Source of the DNA: Flavihumibacter rivuli
Lineage (GTDB): Bacteria; Bacteroidota; Bacteroidia; Chitinophagales; Chitinophagaceae
Reading direction: 5' to 3'
Length of the DNA: 64,000 nt
Assembly (NCBI RefSeq): GCF_018595685.2
Contig: NZ_CP092334.1
Span: 1 to 64,000, forward strand
The first letter of the stretch is position 1. Each line of letters opens with the position of its first letter. A program made the translations under genes and the position numbers. Positions 52,239 through 62,641 of the stretch are shown in pieces. The notes under the pieces were generated by a model. It worked only from the letters and a program-made list of their open reading frames with translations, had not been told where the DNA came from and searched no databases.

Positions 52239-55200
52239 ATGAGAAAGCTATTCCTGTCGCCTCCCCGGCGCCGGATACCGGCTATTATTGCCGGTTTACT
52301 CTTTGCTTCTTTCGTTCAGGCACAACCGACATTCCCAGTTAATGACATTGCTGATCCAAAGCAGGCCACTTTTGCCTTCACCAATGCCAATATTGTAAGC
52401 AACAGCCAGACAACGTTGACCAACGCTACCATGGTGGTAAAGGACGGAAAGATCCTTGCTGTTGGCACCAATGTAGCTGTACCAAAAGAAGCAATGGTGA
52501 TCGATTGCAAAGGAAAGTATATCTATCCTTCCTTTATTGATATCTATGCCGATTACGGCATGCCTGCTGTTGAGCGGCCTCGCGGCGGATTCAACTTCCT
52601 GGCACCTGCCCAGTTGACCAGTAACCAGAAAGGTGCTTATGGCTGGAACCAGGCCCTGCATGCCGATGTGGATGCGGTGAAAATGTTCGCGGCAGATGAA
52701 GCAAAGGCCAAAGGGATGCGCGAAGCTGGTTTCGGTGCAGTGCTTACCCATGTAAGGGATGGAATAGCCAGGGGCACCGGTACCTTGGTAACCCTTGCCA
52801 ATGCTAAGGAAAATAAGCTGGTCATAAAGGAAAAGGCCGCTGCACATTTTTCATTCAATAAGGGCACTTCCACCCAGAGCTATCCCAGCAGTTTGATGGG
52901 TAGTATTGCCTTGTTGCGGCAGACCTACCTGGACGCGCAATGGTACAAGACCAATGCCGATAAGGAAGGCGTTAACCTTACGCTTAAGGCCTGGAATGAA
53001 ACGCAGGCACTTCCCCAGATCTTCGAAGCCAATGATAAGTGGAATGCCCTTCGCGCTGATAAGATCGGTGATGAGTTTGGGGTGCAATATGTGATCAAGG
53101 CCGGCGGTAATGAGTATCAGCGCATCAATGAAATGGCTGGTACCAGGGCTACCTTCATCCTGCCCCTGAGCTATCCCCAGGCTATGGATGTAGAGGATCC
53201 CAATGATGCCCGTTTTGTTTCCTTGTCAGATATGAAGCATTGGGAGATGGCGCCAGCCAATGCCGCTTTCTTTGAGAAGGCCAATATCCCCTTCTGCCTG
53301 ACCACCGCAGACCTTAAGGAAACCAAGCAGTTCATGGCCAATCTCCGCAAGGCCATTGAGTATGGACTGAGCGAGGCCAGGGCACTCGATGCATTGACCA
53401 GGACCCCGGCAACTGTTCTTGGTGTGTACAATAATGTAGGAAGCCTGGAAGCCGGCAAATTGGCCAATTTCCTGGTTGCCTCAGGACCTATCTTCAATGA
53501 AAAGACCGTTATCTACCAGAACTGGGTGCAGGGCGAAAAATATGCAGTGAATGAATCAGCCTGGGATGCAGTGGGTGGCCAGTATAACCTGGTGGTGAAT
53601 TTGCCCAAGGGTAAGATGAACTATAACCTCGATGTTAAAGGAAACAATAGTGCCAATATCCTTGATAAGGATACCATTGCCACGAAGTTTACCTATGATG
53701 GCAAGATGGTCAGGATCAGTTTCCCGGAGTCAAAACAGTCAAAGAATACCATCCGATTGAGCGGGGTGAACAATGGCGATATCTGGCAGGGTATGGCTGA
53801 GGATGCATCAGGTGCTAAAGGTTATTTCACAGCAACCCTATCCAGGGCAGCAGACACCAAAGCAGATTCTGTAAGGAAGAAGCCTGTGCCTGCCATTGGA
53901 AAGGTGACTTACCCATTCAATGGATATGGATGGGAAGAATTGCCGAAGCAGGAGACCTACCTCATCAGGAATGCTACTGTTTGGACAAATGAAGCAGAAG
54001 GCAAACTGGAAGGTGCCGATGTGCTGGTAAAGAATGGAAAGATCGCTGCTGTAGGTAAGGGACTTACTGATGCCGGCGCTAAAGTGATCGATGGTACAGG
54101 TAAGCACCTGACAGCTGGTGTGATCGATGAGCATTCCCATATTGCCGCAGCCTCTATTAACGAGGGTGGCCAGTCCGTTACTTCAGAGGTAAGGATCGCA
54201 GATAACCTGAATCCCGATGATATCAATATCTATCGCCAGTTGAGTGGTGGCGTTACCTCTTCGCATATCCTTCACGGCTCTGCCAATACTATTGGTGGAC
54301 AGACCCAGTTGATCAAGCTGCGCTGGGGTGCCAATGCCGAAGACCTGAAATTCGCCAATTGGGATCCGTTTATCAAGTTCGCCCTGGGTGAGAATGTTAA
54401 GCGAACTGCAGCTACTTCCAACAATCGCTTTCCCGATTCAAGAATGGGTGTGGAAGAAGTGTTGGTGGATGCGTTTACCCGTGCCCGTGATTATGAAAAT
54501 ACCATCAAGGCTGCCAGTGTTACCGGGGATACAAAAACGAAGAAGGGTGCAGCAACTGTTAATCCCTGGGCTACAGTAAGGAGGGACCTGGAGCTGGATG
54601 CCCTGGTAGAGATCCTGAATAAGAAGCGCTTCATTACCTGCCACTCTTATGTACAGAGCGAGATCGTGGCTGCCATGCGCGTAGGGGAGAAGTTTGGTTT
54701 TACTTTCAATACTTTCACCCATATCCTGGAAGGATACAAGGTTGCTGATAAGATGAAGGCACATGGCGCCAACGCATCTACCTTCAGTGATTGGTGGAAT
54801 TACAAGATGGAAGTGGTAGACGCTATTCCTTACAATGCCACCATCATGAATAAGGTTGGATTGAATGTGGCTATCAATTCTGATGATGCTGAAATGGCCC
54901 GAAGGCTGAACCAGGAAGCGGCTAAGAGCGTGAAGTATGGAGGAATGGGTGAAGAAGATGCCTTGAAGATGGTTACCCTCAATCCTGCCAGGATGCTGCA
55001 TGTTGATGACCGTGTAGGAAGCATTAAAGTGGGTAAGGATGCTGACCTGGTACTGTGGAGTGATCATCCGCTGAGCATCTATGCCAGGGCCGAGAAGACC
55101 ATGGTTGATGGTATTGTCTATTTCGACCGCGAAAAGGATAAGGTATTGCGTGCCGGGATCACTGCTGAACGCAGCAGGCTGATCCAGAAAATGGCAGGCG

Positions 55201-55328
55201 AAAAGAAAGCTGGTATGCCTACTGTTCCGGCAACAGCAAGTATGGAGATCATGCATACCTGTTCCGAACATAACCACAAGCATGGCTTGCTGGTGATCGA
55301 GGCAGAGACTATTAACAGTAACAACTAA
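52239..55328 (+). CDS. Secreted tandem amidohydrolase; N-terminal half degenerate, C-terminal half intact
   Basis: The 1029-residue product (ATG at 52239, before the signal peptide MRKLFLSPPRRRIPAIIAGLLFASFVQAQ; a TTG further upstream is not credible) contains two amidohydrolase-fold halves. The first (about 40-450) has the sequence order of the fold, but where the metal HxH should be it reads PSFIDIYADYG. The second (about 580-1000) retains IDEHSHIA with His632 and His634, His802 (TCHSYVQS), His828 (FTHILEG) and Asp882 (NSDDAE), so only it should bind metal. The C-terminus ends with a His/Cys cluster (CSEHNHKHG). It is periplasmic; substrate unknown. The next gene follows after 12 nt. Confidence 0.85.
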   Translation: MRKLFLSPPRRRIPAIIAGLLFASFVQAQPTFPVNDIADPKQATFAFTNANIVSNSQTTLTNATMVVKDGKILAVGTNVAVPKEAMVIDCKGKYIYPSFIDIYADYGMPAVERPRGGFNFLAPAQLTSNQKGAYGWNQALHADVDAVKMFAADEAKAKGMREAGFGAVLTHVRDGIARGTGTLVTLANAKENKLVIKEKAAAHFSFNKGTSTQSYPSSLMGSIALLRQTYLDAQWYKTNADKEGVNLTLKAWNETQALPQIFEANDKWNALRADKIGDEFGVQYVIKAGGNEYQRINEMAGTRATFILPLSYPQAMDVEDPNDARFVSLSDMKHWEMAPANAAFFEKANIPFCLTTADLKETKQFMANLRKAIEYGLSEARALDALTRTPATVLGVYNNVGSLEAGKLANFLVASGPIFNEKTVIYQNWVQGEKYAVNESAWDAVGGQYNLVVNLPKGKMNYNLDVKGNNSANILDKDTIATKFTYDGKMVRISFPESKQSKNTIRLSGVNNGDIWQGMAEDASGAKGYFTATLSRAADTKADSVRKKPVPAIGKVTYPFNGYGWEELPKQETYLIRNATVWTNEAEGKLEGADVLVKNGKIAAVGKGLTDAGAKVIDGTGKHLTAGVIDEHSHIAAASINEGGQSVTSEVRIADNLNPDDINIYRQLSGGVTSSHILHGSANTIGGQTQLIKLRWGANAEDLKFANWDPFIKFALGENVKRTAATSNNRFPDSRMGVEEVLVDAFTRARDYENTIKAASVTGDTKTKKGAATVNPWATVRRDLELDALVEILNKKRFITCHSYVQSEIVAAMRVGEKFGFTFNTFTHILEGYKVADKMKAHGANASTFSDWWNYKMEVVDAIPYNATIMNKVGLNVAINSDDAEMARRLNQEAAKSVKYGGMGEEDALKMVTLNPARMLHVDDRVGSIKVGKDADLVLWSDHPLSIYARAEKTMVDGIVYFDREKDKVLRAGITAERSRLIQKMAGEKKAGMPTVPATASMEIMHTCSEHNHKHGLLVIEAETINSNN

Positions 55329-55340
55329 AGCGGCGAAAAA

Positions 55341-56651
55341 ATGAAAAAGCAATTATTCAAGATACTTTGCGGTTTGATGTTGGCAGCTCCGGGTTTTGCC
55401 CAGGAGAATGTATATCCCGCAAAAGAGTACAAAGGTTTATTGTTCCTGAAGAACGCCACCGTGCATGTTGGCAATGGTGAAGTGCTGGAAGGAATGACCA
55501 TTAAAGTTAGCAATGGCAAGATCGAACAGATCGCCAAAGACCTGGCAATACCCATGGATGACGTGAAGGTTTTCGATGTGAAGGGTAAGCATGTTTATCC
55601 AGGCCTGATCCTTTCCAATTCACTGCTTGGGTTGGTTGAAGTGAACAGTGTTAGAGCAACCGTTGACCATACGGAAATCGGGGAAATCAACCCATCGATC
55701 CGTTCCATCGTTGCCTATAATACGGACTCCAAAGTGATCAATACCCTGAAGAGCAATGGAATCCTGTTGGCGAATATCATTCCCCAGGGAGGCCTGGTAT
55801 CCGGTTCTTCCACAGTTGTTCAGCTGGATGCCTGGAATTGGGAAGATGCTGCCTACAAGATGGATAATGCCATCCAGTTCCGTATGCCCAGCCTTATCAA
55901 TCGTCCTAACCCCTTTGCAGAATTCCTGGGAATTGCCCAGCCAGCCGGCGATCCAGTGAAAAGGGGATTGGAGCAGGTGGAAAAGGTGAAGGCCTTTTTC
56001 CGTGAAGCGCAGGCTTATGCCAAGGAACCTGTTCATGCTGCCGTTAACCTGAAGTATGAAGCGGTAAAGGGGCTTTTCAATAAGACCCAGAAGCTCTTTG
56101 TGCATTGCGATATTGTCAAGGAGATGTTGGTGGCGGTGGACTTCGCCAAGGAGTTTGGAATGGATGTGGTTATTGTTGGTGGTAGTGAAAGCTTCCAGAT
56201 AGCGGACCTGCTGAAGGCAAATAATATCCCGGTCATTTTATCCCAAATGCATAGCCTGCCTACCATGACCGATGATGATGTTGACCAGCCTTATAAAACA
56301 GCAGCTGCTTTGCAAAAGGCCGGTGTGTTGTTCGCCATCAATGATGAAGATGGCCAGACCCGTGGCCGCAACCTTCCTTTTAATGCCGGTACAGCAGTTG
56401 CTTACGGCCTTACCAAGGAACAGGCGCTGCAAGCCATCACCCTGAATGCTGCGAAGATCCTGGGTATCGCAGACAGGACGGGCTCCATCGAAGTAGGTAA
56501 GGATGCTAACCTTGTGGTTAGTGAAGGTGATATCCTGGACATGCGTACCAGTATTATCACCCATGCTTTCATCCAGGGAAGGGTGCTTGACCTGACCGAC
56601 AAGCACAAACAGTTGAACGAGCGTTACAAGCAGAAGTATAATATCAAATGA
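55341..56651 (+). CDS. Secreted amidohydrolase-like protein lacking the HxH motif
   Basis: A 436-residue protein with a signal peptide (MKKQLFKILCGLMLAAPGFAQ) and an amidohydrolase-type fold order: a small beta domain (VGNGEVLEGMTIKVSNGKIEQI), VYPGLILSNSLLGLVE where PGLIDxHxH is expected, LFVHCDIVKEM, an aspartate-region INDEDGQTRGRN, and the C-terminal IEVGKDANLVV. The metal-ligand HxH is absent, so catalysis is doubtful. It sits 12 nt behind the tandem amidohydrolase gene and should be co-transcribed, suggesting a complex or a regulatory partner. A strong terminator ends the unit. Confidence 0.85.
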   Translation: MKKQLFKILCGLMLAAPGFAQENVYPAKEYKGLLFLKNATVHVGNGEVLEGMTIKVSNGKIEQIAKDLAIPMDDVKVFDVKGKHVYPGLILSNSLLGLVEVNSVRATVDHTEIGEINPSIRSIVAYNTDSKVINTLKSNGILLANIIPQGGLVSGSSTVVQLDAWNWEDAAYKMDNAIQFRMPSLINRPNPFAEFLGIAQPAGDPVKRGLEQVEKVKAFFREAQAYAKEPVHAAVNLKYEAVKGLFNKTQKLFVHCDIVKEMLVAVDFAKEFGMDVVIVGGSESFQIADLLKANNIPVILSQMHSLPTMTDDDVDQPYKTAAALQKAGVLFAINDEDGQTRGRNLPFNAGTAVAYGLTKEQALQAITLNAAKILGIADRTGSIEVGKDANLVVSEGDILDMRTSIITHAFIQGRVLDLTDKHKQLNERYKQKYNIK

Positions 56652-56656
56652 TCAGC

Positions 56657-56682
56657 AAGCCCCGGGAAACCGGGGCTTTTTC
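56657..56682 (+). terminator. Intrinsic terminator of the amidohydrolase operon
   Basis: AAGCCCCGG (56657-56665) pairs with CCGGGGCTT (56670-56678) and runs into TTTTT, 6 nt after the stop. Confidence 0.92.
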
Positions 56683-56840
56683 ATGCCGGTTTTCCATGAT
56701 TCCTCCTGGCATGGGTTACTTTTTCAGATTTTTGGAATATATTTAGGTAGTGCTACTGAAAACCGGTTTTCATTTCCGGGAATTCCCCTCAACGACAATT
56801 GCCATACATAACAATTTTATCAACCTTAAAATGTTATTGT

Positions 56841-57287
56841 ATGAAAAAGCAATTCCTCTCCCTGTCCATGTTGGCAGTAATCTTATTATCAGGTTCCATT
56901 GCCCATGCTTCAAATTCCCAAAAAGACTGCCTGCTAATGTTAGGCCTGTTTCCCTATACAGTGATCAATGAATTACCTGTAGCTTCCGAACCCTTTATAA
57001 GTTTCGCTGGAAGCGATAGGGAGTATTATTATTTCAAGGTGGAGATCGCCAATCCTGAACTGGAGCGAAAGGAATTGGTGGTTAGGGATAAGCTGTCCGG
57101 CAATGTACTGTACAGCAACAGCTTTACAACCATTCAATTCTCCAAAAAGATCGCTGTTCCCAGGGAGTTCCTGGAGTTAAAATGGGAAATATCCACAAAG
57201 GGGCCGAAAGGTCGCCATACCCATACGATCAGTCATTTCACTACTGAAGTAAAACTGCGGGAAGATATGCTGATCAGTAAAATGTAG
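56841..57287 (+). CDS. Small secreted protein of unknown function
   Basis: A 148-residue product with a signal peptide (MKKQFLSLSMLAVILLSGSIAHA) and a short beta-rich body (YYYFKVEIANPELERKELVVRD, VPREFLELKWEIS). I set the start at 56841; an upstream ATG adds a non-signal extension. A basic, His-containing GRHTHTISHF stretch is near the end. No family is recognised. Confidence 0.65.
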   Translation: MKKQFLSLSMLAVILLSGSIAHASNSQKDCLLMLGLFPYTVINELPVASEPFISFAGSDREYYYFKVEIANPELERKELVVRDKLSGNVLYSNSFTTIQFSKKIAVPREFLELKWEISTKGPKGRHTHTISHFTTEVKLREDMLISKM

Positions 57288-57302
57288 GTCAACTCCGGGT
57301 TT

Positions 57303-57387
57303 ATTGCCGCAGAATCGCCGCACCTGGCTATGCCTTTTCTATATGAGCTTTTTGGTATCAGGCAGGTGGTACGGCTTCTGCGGCAAT
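57303..57387 (+). other. Long imperfect hairpin, possible structured RNA or terminator
   Basis: ATTGCCGCAGAA (57303-57314) pairs with TTCTGCGGCAAT (57376-57387). Further in, GCCG (57317-57320) pairs with CGGC (57372-57375), and CACCTG (57321-57326) with CAGGTG (57363-57368). About 22 bp of stem close a 36-nt apical loop. CTTTTTG follows, so it can act as a terminator for the preceding gene, though the structure is larger than terminators usually are. Confidence 0.55.
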
Positions 57388-57494
57388 CTTTTTGAATAGG
57401 GGTTTGAATTTATAGCCATAGGTTGAATGGAGGCGGTTGGCAAACGGTGGTTATACCTTCTGTTGGTTTATTTTTATTGCTATAGTAGCAAGAA

Positions 57495-58691
57495 ATGAAA
57501 AACTCCCCCCTAAGGCTCCATTCCATTGATGTGCTTCGGGCGCTCATCATGTTGTTGATGATCTTTGTTAATGACCTTTGGTCCCTGAAAGATATCCCGA
57601 ATTGGCTTGAACATGTTTCGGCCGATGCTGATGGGATGGGACTGGCAGATATTGTATTCCCTGCCTTTCTATTCATAGTAGGGATGTCCATGCCTTTCGC
57701 TATCAATAACAGGAAAAAGAAAGGCGATCCCGATTCGGCAATTCTTCTCCATATTTTCACCAGGTCATTTGCATTACTGGTAATGGGTGTGTTCCTGGTG
57801 AACGGCGAGTACCTAAATGAGGAGGTCTGCCTGATCAACAGGCCGATATGGAATGTAGCTTGCTGCCTGTCATTTATCCTGATATGGAATGTGTATCCTG
57901 ACCATGTGCCGGTAAAACTGCAATGGGCCTTGAAGTTGGTTGGCATTACCGTTCTGGTGACCTTGGCTTACTTCTACCTGGGTGGGGATACCGGTAGCCC
58001 CCAGCGGTTCAATACCTGGTGGTGGGGTATTCTTGGTCTGATTGGCTGGGCCTACCTGGTTGCTGCGGTGCTGGTTCTTTATGCAAAGGGCAGGATTGGG
58101 GTCATGGTCATGGCATTCCTAGTATGCTTGGTATTGAGCAGCATCAGTCATTTGGGACTAGTGCCTGAGGATAGCCTTCTGCTCAAATTGATCGGTCCAT
58201 TTGCAAATGGGGCACATCCTGCGCTTACGCTTGCGGGTGTTATTCTTTCTAGCTTATTCTGGGACCTGATCTTCAGGGAACAACCCCAGTGGATGAAGTT
58301 CACCTACGCCTCTGTTGCGATAGCTGTTGTTCTACTGGTTAGTGGATTGGTTACACGTCCGTTATGGGGTATCTCAAAGATCAGGGCTACGCCAAGTTGG
58401 GTGCTGGTTTGTAGTGCGATTGTGGTAGTACTTTTCCTTGTCGTGGCCTGGTTGGTAGATAGGATGGGTAAGCAATACTGGTTTAAGCCTATTTCGGCAG
58501 GAGGATCTGATACATTGCTTTGCTACCTCCTTCCTTATTTTGCTTATGCTATGATCCCTTTGTTCCCCTTTAGCCTGCCGGATCCTTTCCTGACGGGCAT
58601 ATTGGGATTGGCGAAGTCTTTCCTGTTTTCCTTGTTAATAATCCAGGTAGCGGGTTGGTTAAGTAAGCAGTCTGTTAAGCTCAAACTTTGA
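57495..58691 (+). CDS. DUF5009-like multi-pass membrane protein
   Basis: A 398-residue protein with about ten membrane helices. The N-terminus RLHSIDVLRALIMLLMIFVND and GLADIVFPAFLFIVGMSMPFAI is typical of the heparan-alpha-glucosaminide N-acetyltransferase-like group (DUF5009/DUF1624), which moves acyl groups across membranes. The conserved acidic and histidine positions of true acyltransferases are only partly visible, so the reaction is not assigned. It appears monocistronic. Confidence 0.78.
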   Translation: MKNSPLRLHSIDVLRALIMLLMIFVNDLWSLKDIPNWLEHVSADADGMGLADIVFPAFLFIVGMSMPFAINNRKKKGDPDSAILLHIFTRSFALLVMGVFLVNGEYLNEEVCLINRPIWNVACCLSFILIWNVYPDHVPVKLQWALKLVGITVLVTLAYFYLGGDTGSPQRFNTWWWGILGLIGWAYLVAAVLVLYAKGRIGVMVMAFLVCLVLSSISHLGLVPEDSLLLKLIGPFANGAHPALTLAGVILSSLFWDLIFREQPQWMKFTYASVAIAVVLLVSGLVTRPLWGISKIRATPSWVLVCSAIVVVLFLVVAWLVDRMGKQYWFKPISAGGSDTLLCYLLPYFAYAMIPLFPFSLPDPFLTGILGLAKSFLFSLLIIQVAGWLSKQSVKLKL

Positions 58692-58833
58692 CGCTTCATT
58701 AGGGATTTCCGGATTAATGATTGTGGTAAATTTGGGGTGTATTGTTTTGGGGCGCTACTGGTGTGGTGTCCTGCCGAAGTTTAGGCATTATCCCTTGATT
58801 CAACTACATTATTAACCATCTTAATGCTCTCCC

Positions 58834-59250
58834 ATGAAGAAATTTTTGCTGCCAGTACTGCTGCTGGCCCTTATTGCCCTGGCGTTGCCGGCCTGTTCCT
58901 CCTCTGATAACGCACAACCCGATCCGAGTCCGGTGATCACTTCCGGCTCCTGGAAAGTACATTTGTTCACTGATAGCGGAAATGATGAGACATCCAATTT
59001 TACAGGGTGGACCTTCACCTTTAATACCAATGGCTCTGTTTCAGCAATAGGTGGCGGGCCTACTGCCTCAGGAACCTGGTCAGTACGGCCGGATGATGGA
59101 AGAACCAGGATGAAGATCGAATTTCCTGCGACAAGCACCCTGGCAGAACTGAACAACGATTGGGTGCTAACGGGAATATCAACCTCCATTATTGAACTGG
59201 AGGATGATAATGCCAGCTCAAATGAAGTATTACATTTTCAGAAGAAATGA
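58834..59250 (+). CDS. Small lipoprotein, lipocalin-like
   Basis: The 138-residue product has a signal peptide and lipobox (LPAC, Cys21), so it is membrane-anchored. The body GSWKVHLFTDSGNDETSNFTGWTFTFNTNGSVSA followed by GTWSVRPDDGRTRMKIEF shows the repeated G-x-W and G-T-W strand signature of lipocalin-like barrels common in Chitinophagaceae. The ligand and role are unknown. Confidence 0.7.
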   Translation: MKKFLLPVLLLALIALALPACSSSDNAQPDPSPVITSGSWKVHLFTDSGNDETSNFTGWTFTFNTNGSVSAIGGGPTASGTWSVRPDDGRTRMKIEFPATSTLAELNNDWVLTGISTSIIELEDDNASSNEVLHFQKK

Positions 59251-59273
59251 TTCAGGAAAGTATTGAATAAAAA

Positions 59274-59297
59274 AAGGAGCCAGCGGCTCCTTTTTTT
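59274..59297. terminator. Bidirectional terminator between the lipoprotein gene and secA
   Basis: GGAGCC (59276-59281) and GGCTCC (59285-59290) form a stem with a three-base loop, flanked by A and T tracts on the two sides, between convergent stop codons. Confidence 0.85.
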
Positions 59298-59311
59298 ATT
59301 ATCCGGGGGGA

Positions 59312-62300
59312 CTATTGAAGTCCCTGACCATGGCAGTTCTTGTATTTTTTTCCGCTTCCACATGGACATGGATCATTGCGGCCGATCTTTGGTCCTACCC
59401 TTATGGGCTCCTGGATGGTTGGGCCTGATGGGTCGTAATAGTCATTTTCATTCGCGGCATAATCTTCCCCCCTGGCTTCCACCTCTTCTTTATTGGCCTG
59501 AAGACGGCTCATGTCCGTTTTCTCTTCATGGCCTTCCCTGATGATCTCTGCAGGTTGCTGCTGTTCCATAGGGATGCCCGCATGGCAGAGGAAGGAAACG
59601 ATCTCACGGTTCACCTCTGTATCCATTTTGCGGAACAGTTCAAAGGCTTCAACCTTATAGATGACCAATGGGTCTTTTTGTTCCAGGTAGGCAGTCTGTA
59701 CGCTCTGCTTCAGGTCATCCATGCTCCTCAGGTGCTCTTTCCATGAATCGTCTATCAATGCAAGGGTGATGGTCCTTTCTACGGCGTTAACCAATTCGCG
59801 ACCGTCACTTTGCAATGTTTTCTCCATATTGCTGAGCACATTGATGCCCTTTCTTCCATCGGTAAAGGGCACTACCACATTTTCAATATGGGCACCCTGC
59901 GTTTCCCTGATATTCTGGAATACAGGTACGGCCTGTGCCCGCAGGTTATCCATTTTGCGCTGGTAATTGATGGTGGCTTCCTGGTAAAGTTTCTCTGCCA
60001 GGCCCTGGTTATTGCCCGACTTGAATTCATCTGCTGTAATTGCAGTGTCTATTCCGAAGTTCACGATACAGGAGAGTTTGAATCCATCATAGTCTTCCTG
60101 CTCACGGAAAGAAGTTACCAGGCTTTCCGCCACCACATAAAATGCCGTATCAAGGTCCAGCGCAAGGCGTTCCCCAAATAGTGCGTGCTGGCGCTTCTTG
60201 TACACCACATTGCGCTGCTTGTTCATTACGTCGTCGTATTCAAGCAGGCGCTTACGAATGCCGAAGTTGTTCTCTTCAACCTTCTTCTGTGCCCTTTCAA
60301 TGCTCCTGGTGATCATGCTGTGCTGGATCACTTCGCCTTCCTTATAGCCCATCTTATCCATGAGCGATGCAATACGGTCACTACCGAACATACGCATCAG
60401 GTCATCTTCCATGGAAACATAGAACTGTGAGGTTCCAGGGTCACCCTGACGGCCTGCGCGACCACGCAGCTGGCGGTCAACACGGCGGCTTTCGTGACGT
60501 TCTGTACCAATGATGGCCAGACCACCCGCATCTTTTACGCCGGGTCCGAGTTTGATATCGGTACCACGACCAGCCATGTTGGTGGCGATGGTTACGGCAC
60601 CTGCCATACCCGCTTCTGCAACCACCTGGGCTTCACGGGCGTGTTGTTTCGCGTTCAATACATTGTGTGGGATTTTTTTCACCTGCAACATCCTGCTCAG
60701 CAATTCGCTCACTTCAACCGAAGTGGTACCTACCAGTACCGGCCTTCCGGCATTGCGCAGTTTCTCGATCTCTTCAATTACAGCAGCATACTTTTCCCTC
60801 TTGGTTTTGTATACCAGGTCCTGTGTATCCTTACGGGTAATAGGAACATTGGTAGGTATGGTCACTACATCCAATTTGTAGATATCCCAAAGCTCAGCGG
60901 CTTCTGTTTCCGCAGTACCGGTCATACCACCCAGCTTGTGGTACATCCTGAAGTAGTTCTGGAGGGTAATGGTAGCATAGGTTTGGGTAGCTGCCTCGAT
61001 CTTCACATTTTCCTTCGCTTCAATAGCCTGATGCAATCCATCGGAATAGCGACGGCCATCGAGGATACGACCGGTTTGTTCATCAACGATCTTCACCTGT
61101 CCATCCATCACCACATATTCCACGTCCTTGTCGAAGAGCGTATAGGCTTTCAGCAATTGGTGAACAGTATGGATGCGGTCTGCCTTCATGGTGTATTCAT
61201 TCAGCAGGGCCTCTTTCCGGTGCAGTTTTTCTTCCGCAGAAGCATCGCTGTTTTCGATCTCTCCCAGCTTAACGCTGATGTCAGGCAAAACAAAGAAATC
61301 AGGATCTTCTCCGGAACGGGTGATCATCTGGATTCCCTTGTCCGTAAGGTCAACTGAATTGTTCTTTTCATCAATATAGAAGAACAGTTCCTGGTCAACC
61401 TTAGGCATTTCTTTCTGCTGGTCGGCCAGGTAGTAGTTTTCTGCTTTTTGGAGTTTTACCCTGATGCCGGGCTCACTCAGGAATTTGATCAGGGCGCTGC
61501 TCTTGGGTAAGCCACGGAAAGCGCGCATCAATGAAAGACCTCCATCCTTGGGATCATCATTGCCATCAGCGATCTTTTTCTTGGCCTCATTCAGGAACTT
61601 GTTGACAACCTGCTTCTGGGCTTCCACCAGTTGCAGGATACGGGGTTTCAACAAGTGGTATTGTTGTTCATCACCACGGGGAACGGGACCTGAAATGATG
61701 AGCGGCGTACGGGCATCATCGATCAATACGGAGTCTACCTCATCCACCATGGCAAAATGATGCTTGCGCTGAACCATTTCTTCGGGACTATGCACCATGT
61801 TATCGCGCAGGTAATCGAAGCCGAATTCATTATTGGTTCCGTAGGTGATATTCGCCTGGTATGCCTTGCGACGCTCTTCGCTGTTGGGTTGGTGCTTGTC
61901 GATACAGTCAACGGTCAGGCCCAGCCATTCAAAGATGGGGCCATTCCATTCAGAGTCACGACGGGCGAGGTAGTCGTTAACAGTTACGATGTGAACCCCT
62001 TCGTCGGCCAATGCATTGAGGTAGGCAGGAAGGGTGGATACCAGTGTTTTACCTTCACCCGTAGCCATTTCAGAGATCTTACCCTGGTGCAGCACATAAC
62101 CACCGATTAGCTGTACATCATAATGGACCATGTTCCAGGTTACAGTACCACCTGCCGCTGTCCAGGTATTGCTGAACTTTGACTGGTCGCCTTCAATGGT
62201 AATATAATTCTTGGTGACAGCCAGTTGGCGGTCAAGTTCTGTAGCGGTAGCTGAAACAATGCTGTTTTCCTTGAACCTGCGGGCCGTTTCCTTCACCACA

Positions 62301-62641
62301 GCAAATGCCTCGGGTGCTATTTCCCTCAGCACTTCCTCAATCTGCTCATTCCTTTTCTTCCTGAGCTTGTCAACTTCCTCATAAATGGCTTCCTTACCGG
62401 AAAAGTCGCTGAAAGGCAGTTGCTCTGCCGATTCATTCAGCTTTGCGATCTCGGCATTGATAGCTGAAATATGGTTCTGGATCCTTTGCCTGAATTCCTG
62501 GGTTTTTGCCCTGAGTGCATCATTGGATAAGGATTGGTAAGCGGCAAAATGCTCGTTTATTTTGGCTACAATCGGCAGGATGCTCTTCACGTCTTTTTCC
62601 GACTTGCTTCCGCCGAATAACTTCTGGATGAAACCTAACAT
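59312..62641 (-). CDS. secA: Preprotein translocase subunit SecA
   Basis: SecA is the ATPase that drives unfolded proteins through SecYEG. The 1109-residue protein is longer than the E. coli one (901), as usual in Bacteroidota because of insertions in the first nucleotide-binding domain region. Walker A TGEGKT is at 194-199 (Lys198), [20 protein letters not shown] marks the DEAD region, and [16 protein letters not shown] is in the second motor domain. The C-terminal SecB/phospholipid-binding zinc tail is [14 protein letters not shown] with Cys1092, Cys1094, Cys1103 and His1104. Confidence 0.97.
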   Translation of the reverse strand: MLGFIQKLFGGSKSEKDVKSILPIVAKINEHFAAYQSLSNDALRAKTQEFRQRIQNHISAINAEIAKLNESAEQLPFSDFSGKEAIYEEVDKLRKKRNEQIEEVLREIAPEAFAVVKETARRFKENSIVSATATELDRQLAVTKNYITIEGDQSKFSNTWTAAGGTVTWNMVHYDVQLIGGYVLHQGKISEMATGEGKTLVSTLPAYLNALADEGVHIVTVNDYLARRDSEWNGPIFEWLGLTVDCIDKHQPNSEERRKAYQANITYGTNNEFGFDYLRDNMVHSPEEMVQRKHHFAMVDEVDSVLIDDARTPLIISGPVPRGDEQQYHLLKPRILQLVEAQKQVVNKFLNEAKKKIADGNDDPKDGGLSLMRAFRGLPKSSALIKFLSEPGIRVKLQKAENYYLADQQKEMPKVDQELFFYIDEKNNSVDLTDKGIQMITRSGEDPDFFVLPDISVKLGEIENSDASAEEKLHRKEALLNEYTMKADRIHTVHQLLKAYTLFDKDVEYVVMDGQVKIVDEQTGRILDGRRYSDGLHQAIEAKENVKIEAATQTYATITLQNYFRMYHKLGGMTGTAETEAAELWDIYKLDVVTIPTNVPITRKDTQDLVYKTKREKYAAVIEEIEKLRNAGRPVLVGTTSVEVSELLSRMLQVKKIPHNVLNAKQHAREAQVVAEAGMAGAVTIATNMAGRGTDIKLGPGVKDAGGLAIIGTERHESRRVDRQLRGRAGRQGDPGTSQFYVSMEDDLMRMFGSDRIASLMDKMGYKEGEVIQHSMITRSIERAQKKVEENNFGIRKRLLEYDDVMNKQRNVVYKKRQHALFGERLALDLDTAFYVVAESLVTSFREQEDYDGFKLSCIVNFGIDTAITADEFKSGNNQGLAEKLYQEATINYQRKMDNLRAQAVPVFQNIRETQGAHIENVVVPFTDGRKGINVLSNMEKTLQSDGRELVNAVERTITLALIDDSWKEHLRSMDDLKQSVQTAYLEQKDPLVIYKVEAFELFRKMDTEVNREIVSFLCHAGIPMEQQQPAEIIREGHEEKTDMSRLQANKEEVEARGEDYAANENDYYDPSGPTIQEPIRVGPKIGRNDPCPCGSGKKYKNCHGQGLQ

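Noticed and set aside
54438..55352. 304-codon open frame antisense to the tandem amidohydrolase
   Set aside because: The sense strand carries the catalytic residues; the antisense product has no domain or signal.
60494..61357. 287-codon open frame antisense to secA
   Set aside because: SecA motor motifs occupy the sense strand throughout.
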